Assembly (NCBI GenBank): GCA_964017065.1
Contig: OZ024789.1
Span: 6,638,191-6,702,190, forward strand
Direction: 5' to 3'
Source: Haliclona indistincta
Taxonomy: Eukaryota > Porifera > Demospongiae > Haplosclerida > Chalinidae
Length of the DNA stretch: 64,000 nucleotides
Part shown: in pieces, positions 33,801 to 48,800 of the stretch
Numbering within the stretch: the first letter of the stretch is position 1
Layout: each line of letters begins with the position of its first letter
Position numbers and translations under genes: made by a program
The notes under the pieces: generated by a model
The model's database searches: none
Told to the model about the DNA's origin: nothing
Seen by the model: only the letters and a program-made list of their open reading frames with translations

Positions 33801-36800
33801 NNNNNNNNNNNNNNNNNNNNNNNNNNNNNNNNNNNNNNNNACACAACTTAAGAAAAATCTCCCCAACCGATAGTATTGGTCGCCACCGGGCTGGCTCGTC
33901 TTTTCACTATGGAAAACGCTGCGAGGTTGAAACTTGGTATGGTCGAAGACTATCGATAGGCAAGCAAACTGCACTCTGTTAGTCCGTCTGTACAAATACC
34001 CATGGCTAGAAAATAAAGCTACATGCTAAAGCTAAAGTCATGAATATCATTAATTCTGGTAACTTTCATATCTGTGGTAATGCTATCATCACTGGGTTGT
34101 GTAAACTTGTGACGTAGAAAATGTCCAACGCCGTCCTAGGGGGTATATTGACGGTTGCATACTCTTAGATAATGAACTCTTGACGGCGGCCAAATAATTA
34201 TTTCAACTGTATGTTGCTTGTAGAAAATAAATGACTTTTATTTTGTTAATTTTCAGAGTTGAGAAGAAGCTGTCAAGAGTAACCGAGTTTCAGTTTTTTG
34301 CAAAAATAGTAAATCTCATGGGTTTTCCCATCTATACAGTTGTTCAGAAAGAGGACAAGCAAATTCACAGAAGCAGTGAAAAAGAAACTGATAGTGACGA
34401 GGAAGCAGACGAGGAAGAGGCGATGGAGGATGAAGAAGATGAGCAAGAAGACATGCATGTGGAGGCGTCCGAGGAATGGAAGGAGACCATTACACATCTG
34501 CAGTCAACCTATCAGGAAATTAGTCATTTTGAGGATGTTGCAGGGACTGATTCGAATAGCGATTCTGCATTGCAAGCATCTTCTGATCGTCTTCGTGTTC
34601 TTTTCAAGTGCCTAAAGATTATGCTTGACGAGGATGTTTATCAGGTTTGCTACTTTGCTCTGTGTGTGTGTGTGTGTGTGTGTGTATTTTTGTGTGTGTG
34701 TGTGTGTGTGTGTGTTGTTCCACCATTTTAACAACCGCTTATTAATAATTCATAGATAATTCATAGATATGTCCCACCTTATCCAGGTTGAGACCACATC
34801 CGGGGTCAAATCCAGTTAATTCCGCGCATGCAACAATCTTTCTGGGTTGAACCCAGAGTCAACCCTGGTTATACCCAGATAAAAGAACCTATGTAAAAGG
34901 GGTGATATTTATATTCTAGTAATCAAAGCCTGTATTAGCTATACTTTTTTGGTCCTTTCATTATTTAAAATTGTGTTATGTACAAGTACAGTACCTCAAC
35001 TTGGGCAATGTTTAACCCGTTAACCTTCACATAGATTGCAGAAGACAACAGAACTGGTGAAAAACAGTTGAAACAGCTTCAAGCTCTTTGTCGCTCTATC
35101 TTAAGCAGAATGAAGTTTGTGTAAGTTGCAATCAGTTACAATCTTCTAGTGGTTCCCATGTTGGTGTTTTTCTTTTTTGGTGTTAGAGTGATGTAGCATT
35201 GAAATAGATTATCAGAGAGTAGCAGAATGAACAGTACTGTTGTAATTGTTTCTTGTGTATTATTCCAGGAGTGTTGATGATTGTTGCCAGTGTCTCACCG
35301 TCCTTCTCAAGCTCAATCACCAATCTGTATTACCTGTACTGGTCCAAGTTTTTACTATGCTGTCAGCAATTCCACATTCACTGAGAAAGGTTAGATGTCA
35401 TTTCTGGTCAGTCTGTCTCTGGTGTAAATGGTAACAATGATTTTGCAGTTATAAGTAGTGATTTTTTTGCAGGGTATACCTCAAGCTGCAGATTTTTTTG
35501 AAGAATGTGTCATCATCTTTAGCAAGCTAAGGCGGGTAAGATTAGTTCATACAATTTCCCTGCTAATGATTTCCAGCTGCAAATTTGGGTTTGTGTTCAA
35601 ATAATTATGATGAATTTCAGAGAATAATATTATTGCGTGAATTTTCTACAGCTGTTTTTTTGCATTCATTGTATCCTTTGTTGTTGCTGCTTTAGTCATC
35701 AGATTAGTGTAATACTTGAGTCTCTTTGTAGCGAGTCTAAATGTAAACCTATCTTTCGTATCAAAGGTTATTTCTGCTTGCTTGTGTGATTATCAGACAG
35801 AGGAGTCTTTAAGCTGCAAAATGATACCAAAAATGCAGCTCTTAAGCCAGTACAACGCAAGCTATAAACTCGTAAAGTGTGACAGTAGCGTACTCGCTTT
35901 TTGATTAAATTCCTCATTATGGGTGTGGCTAATTCGCGGTTTCATTGTACATCCGGCATTATAACTAAAGATCTGTAGCTAGTACAAGCGTACAAACACC
36001 AAAAATCAAGCCCAGACGTACTATAAATACAGGTTGAAGCAGAGATCTCACTAGCAATGGATAAAGCGGTACATTCCCCCCTATAGTGCTGTTGCACCCC
36101 CATATTGATCACTTTAATGATATGTGTACCCCCTTCATCATTGACATACAGATAATAAATCAAACAGAAAATTGGTTATTTGGAACTAGTTATTTTTCGT
36201 TTTCCCATTGCTTCCCATTTTCTCAAGGCAGGAACAGCGTTCCAGTCAGACAATGGAGGGCCAGTCTTGCAATACGAATCAAATGGTCTAATGTAGTTGT
36301 TGTTAAACGATTGCGTATTGGAGTCTTGATGCGCTTCATCGTAGAGAATACTCTTTCAGCTTCGGCGCTTGATCCTGGTAGGACAGAAATCCGAGCAAGG
36401 ATATCTGATATTAGAGGATATGCAGCACACATAGAATCCTTTGTGCCTGGTTCGTGCATAGCATGCATTGCAGCTTCAACGGTTGCGTTAGATAACCTCT
36501 TCACAAAAGAACGATATGTTGAAAATTCTATCCACAGTTTATGTCCATCTAAATCGAAGTAGTCTCCTAATTCTAACATTGAAAGCAAGGTAGCTTTTTC
36601 AACATTGCGAGGATCGAAGTACCCAAGTAATGAAATGAGATGAACCTCAGGAAAACGGTCGTTGAGATGAGAAAGTAGACAAGATATATATTTTTTAGCA
36701 ATGGCTTCTATACTTTTTCGATTTACTGTGTAAGCTGTACTTGCATTGACTCCAGACTATCATCAAGAGTAGACATGTACCCACCAGAAAACACATCACT

Positions 36801-39800
36801 CTCCAAGGCGCATCAATGGTGTCCTGCACATGTGTTTCTACGCAAAGAAGGTTTAATGTGGCAACCTGTAACGATCGGGAAAGATTAGCGAGTAGTGTAA
36901 GCACATCAGACATGAATAACAACTGTGGCTATGAAGTTAGGCTTAGTAATTTGTGTAGCCAAACCCAAAGCAGTAGCATCACCCTCATTAGCTTCTTCCT
37001 CACACACTAGTTTAACACTAGGCAAACACTTTCGAAGAGAATCAACTGCTGCTTCATAAGAGAGCCACCTTGTATGTGCCAGTTTTACCGGAATCTCCAG
37101 CTATCAACCGCTCCTCGTCGTTTATGTTGCATACTTTCGTCCTGATCGCAATCATCCGAAATACTGCTTGCTCCACCAGTCAGGAGTAACTCGTCGTTCC
37201 GTAATTCGAAGTGCCTCTGGCGTGGATCTAGCTTGAGCTTCTTTGTCGACGACGCCATGCCGCGTACTGTTTATGAATAATTAACCACACCCATTATGAA
37301 TATAATTAGCACAAAAATTTCGCGTGCGCCTTTACATTACCCCCTTATTCCATTTTTCTGGCGAGATCACTGGGTTGAAGTCAATTAATAAAGACCTAAG
37401 CTAGGTGATTACATTCAAAAACTATTTCTCTAAGGTAAGTCTAATTTCAGGTCACCACTAGAAAAATCTTCAAAAAGATTGAATTGATAAATAGTCTCTT
37501 CTCCAACGTATAATTATAACTTAATGTTCTGCACTATACCACCCCAACTCGCCATCTTCATCCTCAAAATGGTGCTGGATCTTTGAACCAACCAGAGGTT
37601 GTGGAGAGTGCAGCTTTTCCTCCAATGACGACAGGCATGGATAAGCAGAGGTAAGCTTCTCTAGATTAGCACGCAACTCTGATGAAGAAAGCTTACGTTT
37701 GTGTCTAGACAGTTGATACTGAGACTTATCAGCAGTAGATGCTTTAGCACATACATGCTGGCGAAAGCGTAGCTGAGTCTCCTGAAACTTCTTCCGAATA
37801 GTGTTCACATAAGCCAGCATCAACATTTTTTTCCTTATTCCAAAAACACGCATATCCATCTTCTTCAGTTTCTGACTTTATCATATAGAGACATCCTGCT
37901 TCAACAGCTGCTGTAAATGATGTCTTATAGGCCATAGTAGAGGTTCTGAGAAGGCTCTAGAGATGAGAATTATCCGGATGAAAGATCGCGCACCAAGCTC
38001 TGATATTTTGTGACAAAGACGAAAGTTGTTCTTTCTTCTTTATAGAAATAATTTCCAGCTCTCTCTTCTGGGATCATCTCTTGGCGATGAGCCTGAATTG
38101 ATCTCTGTCTCTTCTTGTCTACTCGACGATGTTCCCATCCGACCTTGATACAACTCTTTAAAAAAGGTTCTCCTTCTCCTCACAGCTCTTGGTCTTTAAC
38201 CATGCAGCTGTCTTGTTCCTTTTGAAAAGGACCATGCTCTCCAATTATTGAACAGTTTGGCTTTTCTCTAAGCAGTCTGAAATAATAGTCATTATTATTA
38301 ATTTTTTGAAAGTGTGGGTGGATGAAGGAAGCATAATGTAATTAGCTTATGTAAGGCTCTCTATTTGCTTGTAATGTGGTGATGAGTGTAAGTGGCAATA
38401 TGCTGCATACATACCTGTCAAGAAGAGCCTTTCACTGCACACGTTGGTGGCAGGAAGGTTCACTGTCTCTTAATTGTCCTGAGTAGCAGAATTCATGTCA
38501 GAGAAAGTGCCATCGGCAAGGTGGTCGGTCTCTGAGACTATAACAAGATAAAGGCTATAAATACTTGGTAACTTAACAGTAATAGCAATAAACGAACATG
38601 AAGTTGTAGAGATAATTAAAAATTAGCGACCCTGTGATGGCAAGGTCTATGTTCTGAAGGCTGAAATCGGGATGGTGAAGGGATGATCTTGAGCCTTTTA
38701 AACACATTATTGCAGATCACAGCAAGGAGAAACTAAGACGACATCTTAGCCAGTGGATGGTTTTGCTGTATGTCTTGTTGTGCTTGTTTGCAATCATTGA
38801 GGCCAGTCTTTTGTAGACTATTGTGGCAGTGGGCCCCATACCTCCAGTGGTAGAGGAAACAAGGGGTGAGAAGGATCCACGTTCGATCTCTCTTATTTGT
38901 TGGTCATAGGCTCTTCTTTTCTGGAGTTTGTTTTGTTTGTAGCATTGAGTTAGGGAAGTGTTGCGAAGGCTCTGTGCGTAGGGATTGAAACCCGAACATC
39001 GAAAAATGTACTTTGCCTGTCTTTTGCCCAAAAAATTTCGGCTACAACATCGAGCCTCGCTCGAAAATGCACGGTGCAGTCTCTGGTATGTCTTCCCAAG
39101 TGTGCTCATCGAGTGAACAGACTCCAGCATCCGCCACGGAGATCCAGTGATGCACTAAACTCACAAGTCCTAGGGCCCGGCACCCAATCAGATAATGAGG
39201 GGTTTTGACATCTCTCAGAACTGCTTGGAGCAACTGGTTTAGATTTGGGTGTACCTCTTCCAAGTACCGTGTAAGGTGTTCTCGAAGGTAAAAGATTCCA
39301 GCTGCATTGTAATTTGTAAAAGATAATGTTGAATCGATTCCCTTGAAACTTGGCGATGTGAAACAGCTTGACACATTGAGATTCTAGGTATGACTTAAAG
39401 AGCAAATGGCACCCAGCCTGCTTTTGTACTGCCTTGCAGGTAATGCATATGAATTTCAGAGTCCCGGCTTCAGACATACCTTCCTCAGTGTCTCACAGTT
39501 CTGAGGTAGTGTAACCCATACTAGTCCAAAGATCTATAGTCATGGCGAAGTACTTGATTTGCTTGAGCTCAGTCATTACACTGCTTCGTACATTAGTGTA
39601 CTGTACAGAGTAGGAATTTTTTTAGACTTAATAACCTTACGTGATGGGAGCTCATATCAGGGATTTAATTTTGATATCAAATGCTTAAGGCCTGCACTTT
39701 TGACAGTATACAACGGAACAGCATCCTTAGAAAGATAGTACATATTTGCATGTGTCATGTCTTTGGCTTGGGAGAGTCTCAGGCATATTTAGTCGATTGT

Positions 39801-42800
39801 AACACGCTTTCTGCTATGGTTGATTGTGTTTTGCAAGACGACTCACCACCACCGTGACCATGTGGGCGGGAACGACTCGAAGTAGAAGTACAAGTCGACA
39901 GTGCTGTATACAGATCTGGATGGTGATCACGTAGGTGCTGGTGTAAGTTGGAGGTGTTGCCATTCGTCGCTCGAACAGAGACTCCGCATTTGCGACAAAT
40001 TGAGTGATGTTGCTCCTGCTCAACAATGTCTCTTGCTCGCAGACCAAAGTGTAGCCAAACGTTACTCTTCGTATTCTTCTTCACAAGTGTCATCCCATTC
40101 GTTGCAACGCTTGACCCTGTCCCTGATGATGAAGCCTGGTTAGCTCTTGAATTAGCACTAGACGCCATGATGACCGCGTGTAAAGATAACAGCCTCGTTC
40201 CTGAAAATTGGAACCTGTACACCGCATTGATCGTAAATCATAAAAATCAGTAATCGACAAAAACAAAAAAGAATGGTTTGATTGTTGTTTGTTAAAATAA
40301 TCGCGAAGTAATAGTGAAACCATATAATCGCCCAACACTAGCCTGCTCTGCCTGGAACACTTCGATGATTTCGAACACATTTGGATGTGTCTTTCCAGCA
40401 GCTACGTTCAACTTGTTATGCCAGCCTTCAACATGGTTGTTGGTTCTTGGACCTTCTGTGGCATAGTGATTCCAAGAAGCAATCGGAAAGCTACCATTAA
40501 GCCATGTATCCTCTAAGTATTTGCAGAGGTCGTCAATGTTCTGAACTTGAGGTGCAGCAGATTTAATAGCTGACCAACGACAAACTGGACTGGACAGAAT
40601 GACAGGGCGAGCATCTTCAAGACCATCTTATGTATATCAAGATGATCTGTCTTGTACTCTTCTTGTAAGCCAAGAGCTTGCACCTTCCTCCAAATTGCCT
40701 GGGCATAGTGGAAGAAGCATCCCTTGACGAAGGCGAATTGTGCCTTCACTGCCTGGATCATGGCTAGCTCGAAGTCTGAAGTTACTTGTGTAAACTGTGG
40801 CTGGACCTGGAGGTTGCTCATGGCTTCAGCAAGAATGGCAAAGACCTTGGCGTACACATTCTGTGACTTTCTTGGGAGGAGGCAGTAGACAACAGGAAAC
40901 TGCTTAACTTATGCTAGTTCCATCGTATGTATTCTCAGGTAGCACTTGTATATTCCAAAAACATCATTCAAGAATGCCATGATATCTTGAATATCCGTGC
41001 CTGACTCAAATGTGATGATAAGGCTTATACTTATACTTATACTTGAATGTACCATCCATGTACAATTCCTCTGCCTCTGCCAGTAGCTTCATGTTGTCAT
41101 CAGTAGCTAGTACGTGGACATTGTCTTCACTTTTAAGCAAAACCTCTGACCAGCTAGAGTCTTTGACCAGTCAGCCGTAAGGGACACATCATCAAGTGTG
41201 GCTGGCATTGGTGGTAGTCTCTTCCTCCTCTGTCGATACAGCGATGAATCCAACGAATATAGAGTTGGAACGACAGCAACAGCTGCAGATGCTGCTGGGT
41301 CTTGTGCCATGGCAACCATTGTATCGTCGACTGCCTTGGAAACAGCAAGTCGATGAGGGTTGGGGGGGGGTGGCTGTGGCTGTTGTTTTCACTGATGAGT
41401 GAGTGTATCGTCAGCTTCTAAGGTTGCTCGGCCTGAGCAACCTCTTTCAGTACACCTCCAATACGTGTTGCCATTGTGACCTCTCTTGTTAAGAGTGTAT
41501 TGATGTCCATTGAGGCACCTGGCACCATGCACGCTTGGTCTTGGTAAATTCAGCCATTTCTTTGAACAAAAACTGATAAGAAACCAACGAAAATTAACTA
41601 TAATTATAGTACACAATGACAAAAACTACTGACCAGCAGAATAGTCTTACTAGTAGTCCACTGAAACAAAAACTGATGCGGAGAAACTGATTGAAAAATC
41701 CGACTGAAGACTGAGAGGACGGCGAATGACCAAGAAAACAGAGTCGCTTTCTATAGGCATGCGTGGTCGTCAACAACGCCATTACGCAGCAACAGTGCAG
41801 CGTCTGACACCAACAGTACATCTGACAGCAAAGCAACTGTATAATTATAGTGGCCGCAGCATAGCAACCATACAGTGGGCGTAACCCATTAATTGACTAG
41901 TCGACCAATCGAGAGTCGACAAAACAGGGACAAGCCCTATGTAGCAGTGCACTGTTATAAGAGTATGATTTGTTATGTTTTTTCAGGTTCCTGCTTTTCT
42001 CAAGTTATTGATTAGCGGTATCGACCAAATCAGAGAAAATGAATGCATTCCACAACTATCTCCTGCTCTTTTTCTTCAAGCTGAAAAGAGGTGTGTCTCA
42101 CTATTGTGAATAGTTCTGTTGTGCTAGCCTGTTACAGTAGCCATTGCTAGTCGTAAAAGATATTTTATTTCCTGATCTGTCAACAATAATATGTTGGATA
42201 TTTCATTTTGTAGCCCAGGTGACGGTAATATCAAAGGCGCTGCTCGGTGGTTATATCTCGTATACCATATGGGCAATACGAGTATTTTCCAGGAAGTGAT
42301 GTCACATAGCTACACTGTAGCAACAAGATGGTGTCGTTGAAAAACGCATGCAAGATTACACTGCCGTCTTTCAGCAACGCGCTGTCATTTGCCTCTGGTG
42401 ACTTCTATGGAGGCTCTACTACCTTGAGCGCTTCGTTTAGTAACCAATAGACCAGTATTCTCGAGCTTCCTGGGCTACAAAATGGTTAACCCTTGACACC
42501 TTGGCGGTACGCGATATAATCTTGTGGTTATACCACTTACCGCCTCGGTAGCCATGGGTTACATATACATACACAGTATACAATAGAGTGTAAGTTAGAT
42601 TTGTACTTTGTATGATAACCTAGCTGGACTTCTTTATTGTCAGGTTGATCTCAATAATTCAACACTTGTCAGTTAAACAGAGTACCACCATACTTGAGCA
42701 CCTTGTAAACCACTTTGAGTCAGTTTACTTGCCGCTTCTGTGCCAGAACCAACCAAATAAAAAGAAGAGAAAAACATCTTTATCTAATTCTATTCTCCAC

Positions 42801-45800
42801 TCACTGCTGCACTCTGTAACCAAGACAGTGGATGTGTTATCCATTGTTCTCCTCCATGTACCTCTGCAACTATGGCTCAAAGAGAAGGCACAGTCCTTAC
42901 TGCGAACACTTTGGTCTAATATATGTCTTGCTTTGATAGATGTAGCTGAAACTAAGGTAAGACATTATGATTTAAATGTACAATGATTAATCTTTTTTTA
43001 TTTCAGCCTTGTTTGCAGCCTATTTTTCTTGAGCTCTATGTCATTTGCTGTGAGCTTTACTATCTGCTTGCTAATGCTTTCCCTGATAAAGTGTCTACTG
43101 CTGGTGGAGGGCCTGCTCCTTTTCCTCTAGTTTGGGAAGATGACCTCCGACCTCGCCCACAATGTTGGGCTGGAGTTGAAGTTGACTTTGACAATGCGAT
43201 GGTTGACTTTGTTATGGTAAGTCATTTTCTGTAATTTGTTATAATACCATAGTAAAAAGTGCGTACAGTAATGGTTGTGTGAAGGCGACGATACTTTGTT
43301 GCTTGCAAAAGAGTTGCACGCAATATTGTTGCCTGGAATGAACGGAACAGCGGTCTATTTGTGCAACATTTTGCACGTAACAACTTGAAAGTATCTTAGA
43401 ATTCTCATGACACATTACACACTGCAACACCTGTGTATCAAAGTGTATCATGGACTAAGGTTTATACTGCACATGATGTGTGCACCTTTGTTTCAATGTA
43501 CATGTTATGAAAATTCGTTTGTACATGTTATGAAAATATTGTGTCAGACTGTTTTCTTATCTTAATCATTAGTTGATAGTGAAAGCAAAATGCCAGCAAC
43601 TTTGTTGATCTTGCTGTGTTTCTTATCTTTGTTAGCTAGTGAAAGCAAAATGCCAACAACTTTGTTGATCTGGCTATATTACTGACCTTTGTTAGTGAAA
43701 GCAAAATGCCGACAACTTCGATGACGAACATAGGCCTTGTCCTGCTATGGAGTTTCTTGATGCGACTCTTCTACAACTTTCATAATATTGATCCTCCAAT
43801 CACTATTGGTCATATGATGTCATACTGGGTTATTCCTTACAATATGATGTTCTACATTGCATATCCAGCCATTGGCTTGCTAGCTGACATCAAGTTTGGA
43901 AAGCTTAAAGTTGCTTTGTTCAGTGCTCTGTTTGCTTTATTGATATCTGCCTTGAGGCTTCTGGAAAATATTCTGTTTGTCGTGGGCATTACCGACAAGA
44001 TTAATGTCATTCTGTTTTCTGTTTTAAATGCACTAAGTCGTTCAGCTGTTGTTTGCTTTGAGATCTCTACGGTTTCACTTGGCATTGACCAGCTCATAAA
44101 TGCCAGCACTTCAATGCTGTCTTCGTTCATTTGGTGGCATTTTTGGATACTGCAACTTGGTTTCCTTGTCAAGTATATAGTCCTCTGTAGTCTTCAACAC
44201 ACTAGTGTGTATGCCTTATTTGTACCAGAAGGTATCCACATTGTAAGTCTTTTTGCTGTCATTTTTTCTTGCGTGTTTTTGCATCTACGAACTTTTATGC
44301 GACTTTCGACAAGAAATCCACTAATTCTTATTGGTCATGTTCTCAACTATGCCAGAAAGACCAAATACCCCAGACATCGCAGTGCACTAACGTACTGGCT
44401 TGATGACTATCCTCCAAGAATAGATTTTGGCAAGACTAAATATGGTGGACCATTTACAGAAGAAGAGGTGGAAAACGTCAAAACATTCTTTCGTCTAATA
44501 CCAGTCTTGCTATTTGCTTTATTGGTATTTATTCCATTCGAACCACTTGGTCGTTTTCATTACACAACTAACCATACCACTCAAAGTATTGGAGAATGTC
44601 TGATAACTTCTTCATATTTTTGTCATTATGTGATTGCAGTAATTTTTGTTCCCATCAAACTCATCGTTTTTAGTCAATTTCGATACAAAATGAAGTGTTT
44701 TTCGACTATCTTTCATCTTATTGGATTTGGAATTATACTGTCCCTGTTAGGGAAAATTTTCTTGCCAATTTTCGATTATGTTGCCAGATCTTCCTCGAAC
44801 GAAACAGCAGAATGTCTCTTTAGTGATTCAACTCACAATATCACGTCCATTGCAACCAAGTATTACTTTCACATTGACTATCATCTCTTGATAATTCCTA
44901 AAGCATTCAGTGGTCTTGGAGCGACGTTCATAATTCCCGGTAGTTTTGAGCTACTAGTTGCTCAGGCTCCGATTGAAATGCGAGGAATCATTGTTGGTTT
45001 GTTCTTCTCTGTTAGTGGTCTATATGAACAGATAGGCTGGTTGTTGTCGCTGCCTTTTGCAGCATTCCCTTTAGTATGGCCTAGCTGTGAATTTTACTTT
45101 TTTCTTGTTAACCTTGTCGTAATGTTAGTTAGCTTAGTTGGTGTGGTAATTGTTGGAAAATGGTACAAACTGAGACAAAGAGATGATCCATTCAATCCTT
45201 ACTCGACTGTGGAAGACTTTTACGATCAAGACTTTGAAAGAAGAGACAAGTACAAATATGGAGCACTAGAATTATTTTACTGAAACGTTAAAACCTAACT
45301 TTATGTGTGTGCATAAATAACTTAAATTCTGTCTGAATTCTGTATTAATTTTGGCGAGACTCACACTAAAAACTTATCTGTACCTTCTGTAGAAATACTT
45401 GAAGCCACCAAGCAGTTGTGTAGCAATTTTGAACTAGTACTGCTCTCCATCATTATACTCCTGTTTGTGTCCTGAATATAGCATCTCAGATGCACTGTTT
45501 TGTTCAAGGTCTTGAAACACTTTTGTGGGCCAGATTTTCTGGGGCAGGAACATCTGGTAAGTAACGCCAGGCTCAAAATTCTTTGAATGCCTAGTTGTAT
45601 GCGACGCAGTGCTGCGAGAGATGATTGGTCACGCAGATCTGGGAAACCTAATGTGGATGTTCCGTGCTGCTGCCAGGTAGATTTTTATTGTTTGCGCTGG
45701 TAGACCCTCTTTTGCGAGATGAGTAGTAAAGTAACATAAGGTCTTTTCTGATAATGGAAACTAAATTACAATGATTAAGTTTATTATTCAACATGATTGT

Positions 45801-48800
45801 ATCACAGTCAGTATTATAATGATGGTAGTGTTGAGCCAGACTGACTCATCATTGCCCACAGATTATATTTTACACAAAAATTGTGAAAACGATTGGTCGC
45901 TGCTTGATAAGTCTTGCGTGTAGATTGTGCTGAGATAAAATTTACGTCCTTTGGATGAATCACTGTTTTCATATCATTTTATTGTCCCTTGGAATTCTTG
46001 TTCACTTGTCGTAATGTTAGTTAGCTTAGTTGGTGTGGTAATTGTTGGAAAGTGGTACAAACTACAAACTAGAGTGGCACACCACCCTCAGATGTTGCTA
46101 GGGTGATGTCAAAGTGGTCACGAACTGGATGGTTAGCTGAAGATCTGCTTCCTCGTATACATAGAATAAAGGAACGAACTGCTGCAAAGGAGAGTTTGAA
46201 TCTCAGCCAGCCCGTAATGACTGGGTAAGGTTTATCTCTTTGTTTGCCAGAAGATCAGCTAATCTTTTATAGAAAGTAGTGGCTTCTCGACCTAAACCAC
46301 CAGTTGAGGAAAAAACTAGGGGTGTGAAAAACACCCTGTTCAATTTCTCTGATACGTTGACCATAAGCTCTTTTTTGGCATCTTCGTGTTTCTTGAATGC
46401 AGAGGAAATGGAACCAGCGTTGCTTGGTGCATTTGGGTGAAACACCCTGACATCAAAATATGCATCTTGAGCGCCGGTCCAAAAACCACTTGCACGAATG
46501 TCGACACGAGCATTACTATGCTAGAAGAGAGTCAACTCCTTTATTGAGACACAACACAGCACAAATATGATAAAACTTCTTCATGACTTATCACAACTTC
46601 ATTGGTTATTAACATCCAAACAATTTCCTGATAGCGCATGCCCATAGCGTGTTTCTGTATACTAATCGTACAGAAAACGTACTATGTGCATGCGCTAGCA
46701 GTAAAACAAGCAACTTGCAATCCCCTGTAAATACTGAACTGAACAGATGGGCAGCCTTATGAACTGAACTTGGAATCCTACTAATAGGTAAGCTAGGTGT
46801 CTGAGTGATACAATGAACTGAAAGATAGAACACTAAATTATAGTTTTAACACTTTCCTCTGCGTGTTGTTGCGAGGGCGTGGCTTGAACGCGCACGTGAT
46901 GGCATGAGTGTAGAGTGCATAAAGAGAGTGCCTAGAGTGCATAACGAGAGTGCCTAGAGTGCCTAATTTTACACAATTAATTTGCAAGACAAGCTTTAAA
47001 ATGTTGGTAAACACTAGTTATGTCTTGAACAGCAGTATTGTAATGACAGGTTGAGACCACTTTCACCTTCTCTCCACTCCTTTCCGCCACTCCAAATGAC
47101 CAATCCATAGAGTTTGTCAGTACAAATGTTACTGATGACCTATGCTTGTGATTTCCCATCAATATTTGAACTTCTCTCAAAACTTGAGCCACCTCGTTAG
47201 ATGGCAAAGAAAGATTACATGTAACGCTAAATTTTTTGACTTCAATGATCATGAGCTTGTTAGGATGAATTACATTGATAAGGTAGTCACTAAAAGTTGA
47301 ATGTCCGGATAATGTCGGTTGGCATTTAATTGAGACCTTCACTTCCTGAATATTCTGAACGACTTCAAGTAGAAGAACAAGTACTCTAGCCGAGGCATCG
47401 GCTTCTGAATATTTTTCAATAGTTGTGTCTGAAAAGTCAAACCGTTTTTTCATTGCTTTGATTTCTTCTTGATTTATCATCACCATCGTTTCTTCTTGCG
47501 TGGGTTTTGGAATTTCTCCAACTAGTACTTTGTTTACGTCTTCCCACGTCATTCTTGTTGGAGAAGGTAGTCCACATTCAGACATTAATATTTGCTCAGA
47601 TATAACTGCAGACCAACCCTCCACCCCTGCAGCTACACACAGTGCTTCTTTAAGACCTTCATGGAAACTTGAAAAAGTGTAAGGACTAACACTGAAGGAG
47701 ACAAAAGAAGCAATTACTGTATCTTTAAGATCTTGCGGAATATTTATTGGTGCAATAACGCTCTCCCATGACAGATCTAACTTTCTTCTTTTACAGCTAC
47801 TCTCACTGAAACTCATGACTGAAAAAAAAAACAGCAAGTAAACATTACTGTACAAGACAGAGCCTGTGACACAGTATGTGCAAACACCACATCTCCCTTT
47901 GAGTTCAGTGTTTGGTTAAGTTGTTGGGCTTCCTCTTGCGATAATTTCTGTTCCGTCTGATCTCAGAGCCCTGATCAGTACTTATCACATGAGAATGATT
48001 GAGGTGCTACTATATACATCTGTTTCAATAACTGCTTTGCCAAGATCCACAGGGACTCTTAATATGTGGAATGTGATTCTGGAAACTGGAATGTAAATAG
48101 TTTGAGCGTCTACGTGCATGTACTTGTATGCAAATGCAAGAGCTACTGTCTAGTCTATACTTATGCACAATTCTTGTCTGCTGCTTAATAATGGTGAAAG
48201 CATGTTATAATAATAACACATTATTGTTTCCATAATTTTATTGTTCCAATATTATTATAATGTTAGTCAATGATAAATATACTGGTAAATTGTAAATCAA
48301 TGAAAGATCAAAAATCTGCTCTCTGGATAGCAATACCCAACGCTGAAAGCAAAAATTGCTTGTGAATGGGAGTGAGGTGCACATGAACAGCATCTAGCTG
48401 GGATTACCAGCTTGTGTGAAACAAAGGTAGGATCAGTGGATAACATTCATTGTATATTTACATGGTAATGAGAGTTGCTCGGTGCTGTCGAAGTCTCGGA
48501 GTCTTTGTAACACCGTCATGTTTCTAGGGTGGCTTTCAGATGTCATGTTGGACCACAGATTAAACCATCATTTTCTTGTCACTTCCACAAACACTTTCAA
48601 TTCCCAAAGCATGCTTCTAGTACCGCTAGCCTCAAACAAAGCTTCCAGCCACAAGTGGACATAAATTAACCTCATGAGAGATCTTGCAACCTCAGACGCC
48701 TAAGCTTCCTTCTTTGATAAAGATGGAATGATTCAATTTTCTTTTTTCTTTGGTCATATTTCAGGCTTGATTGAAATACCCGGCATATCTGCAAGTCTAG

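Noticed and set aside
33606..33995. ORFs made mostly of X
   Set aside because: They span the 200-N gap and have no meaning.
48480..48664. 60-codon + ORF in URB2 intron
   Set aside because: No domain, no splice support, AT-rich context.
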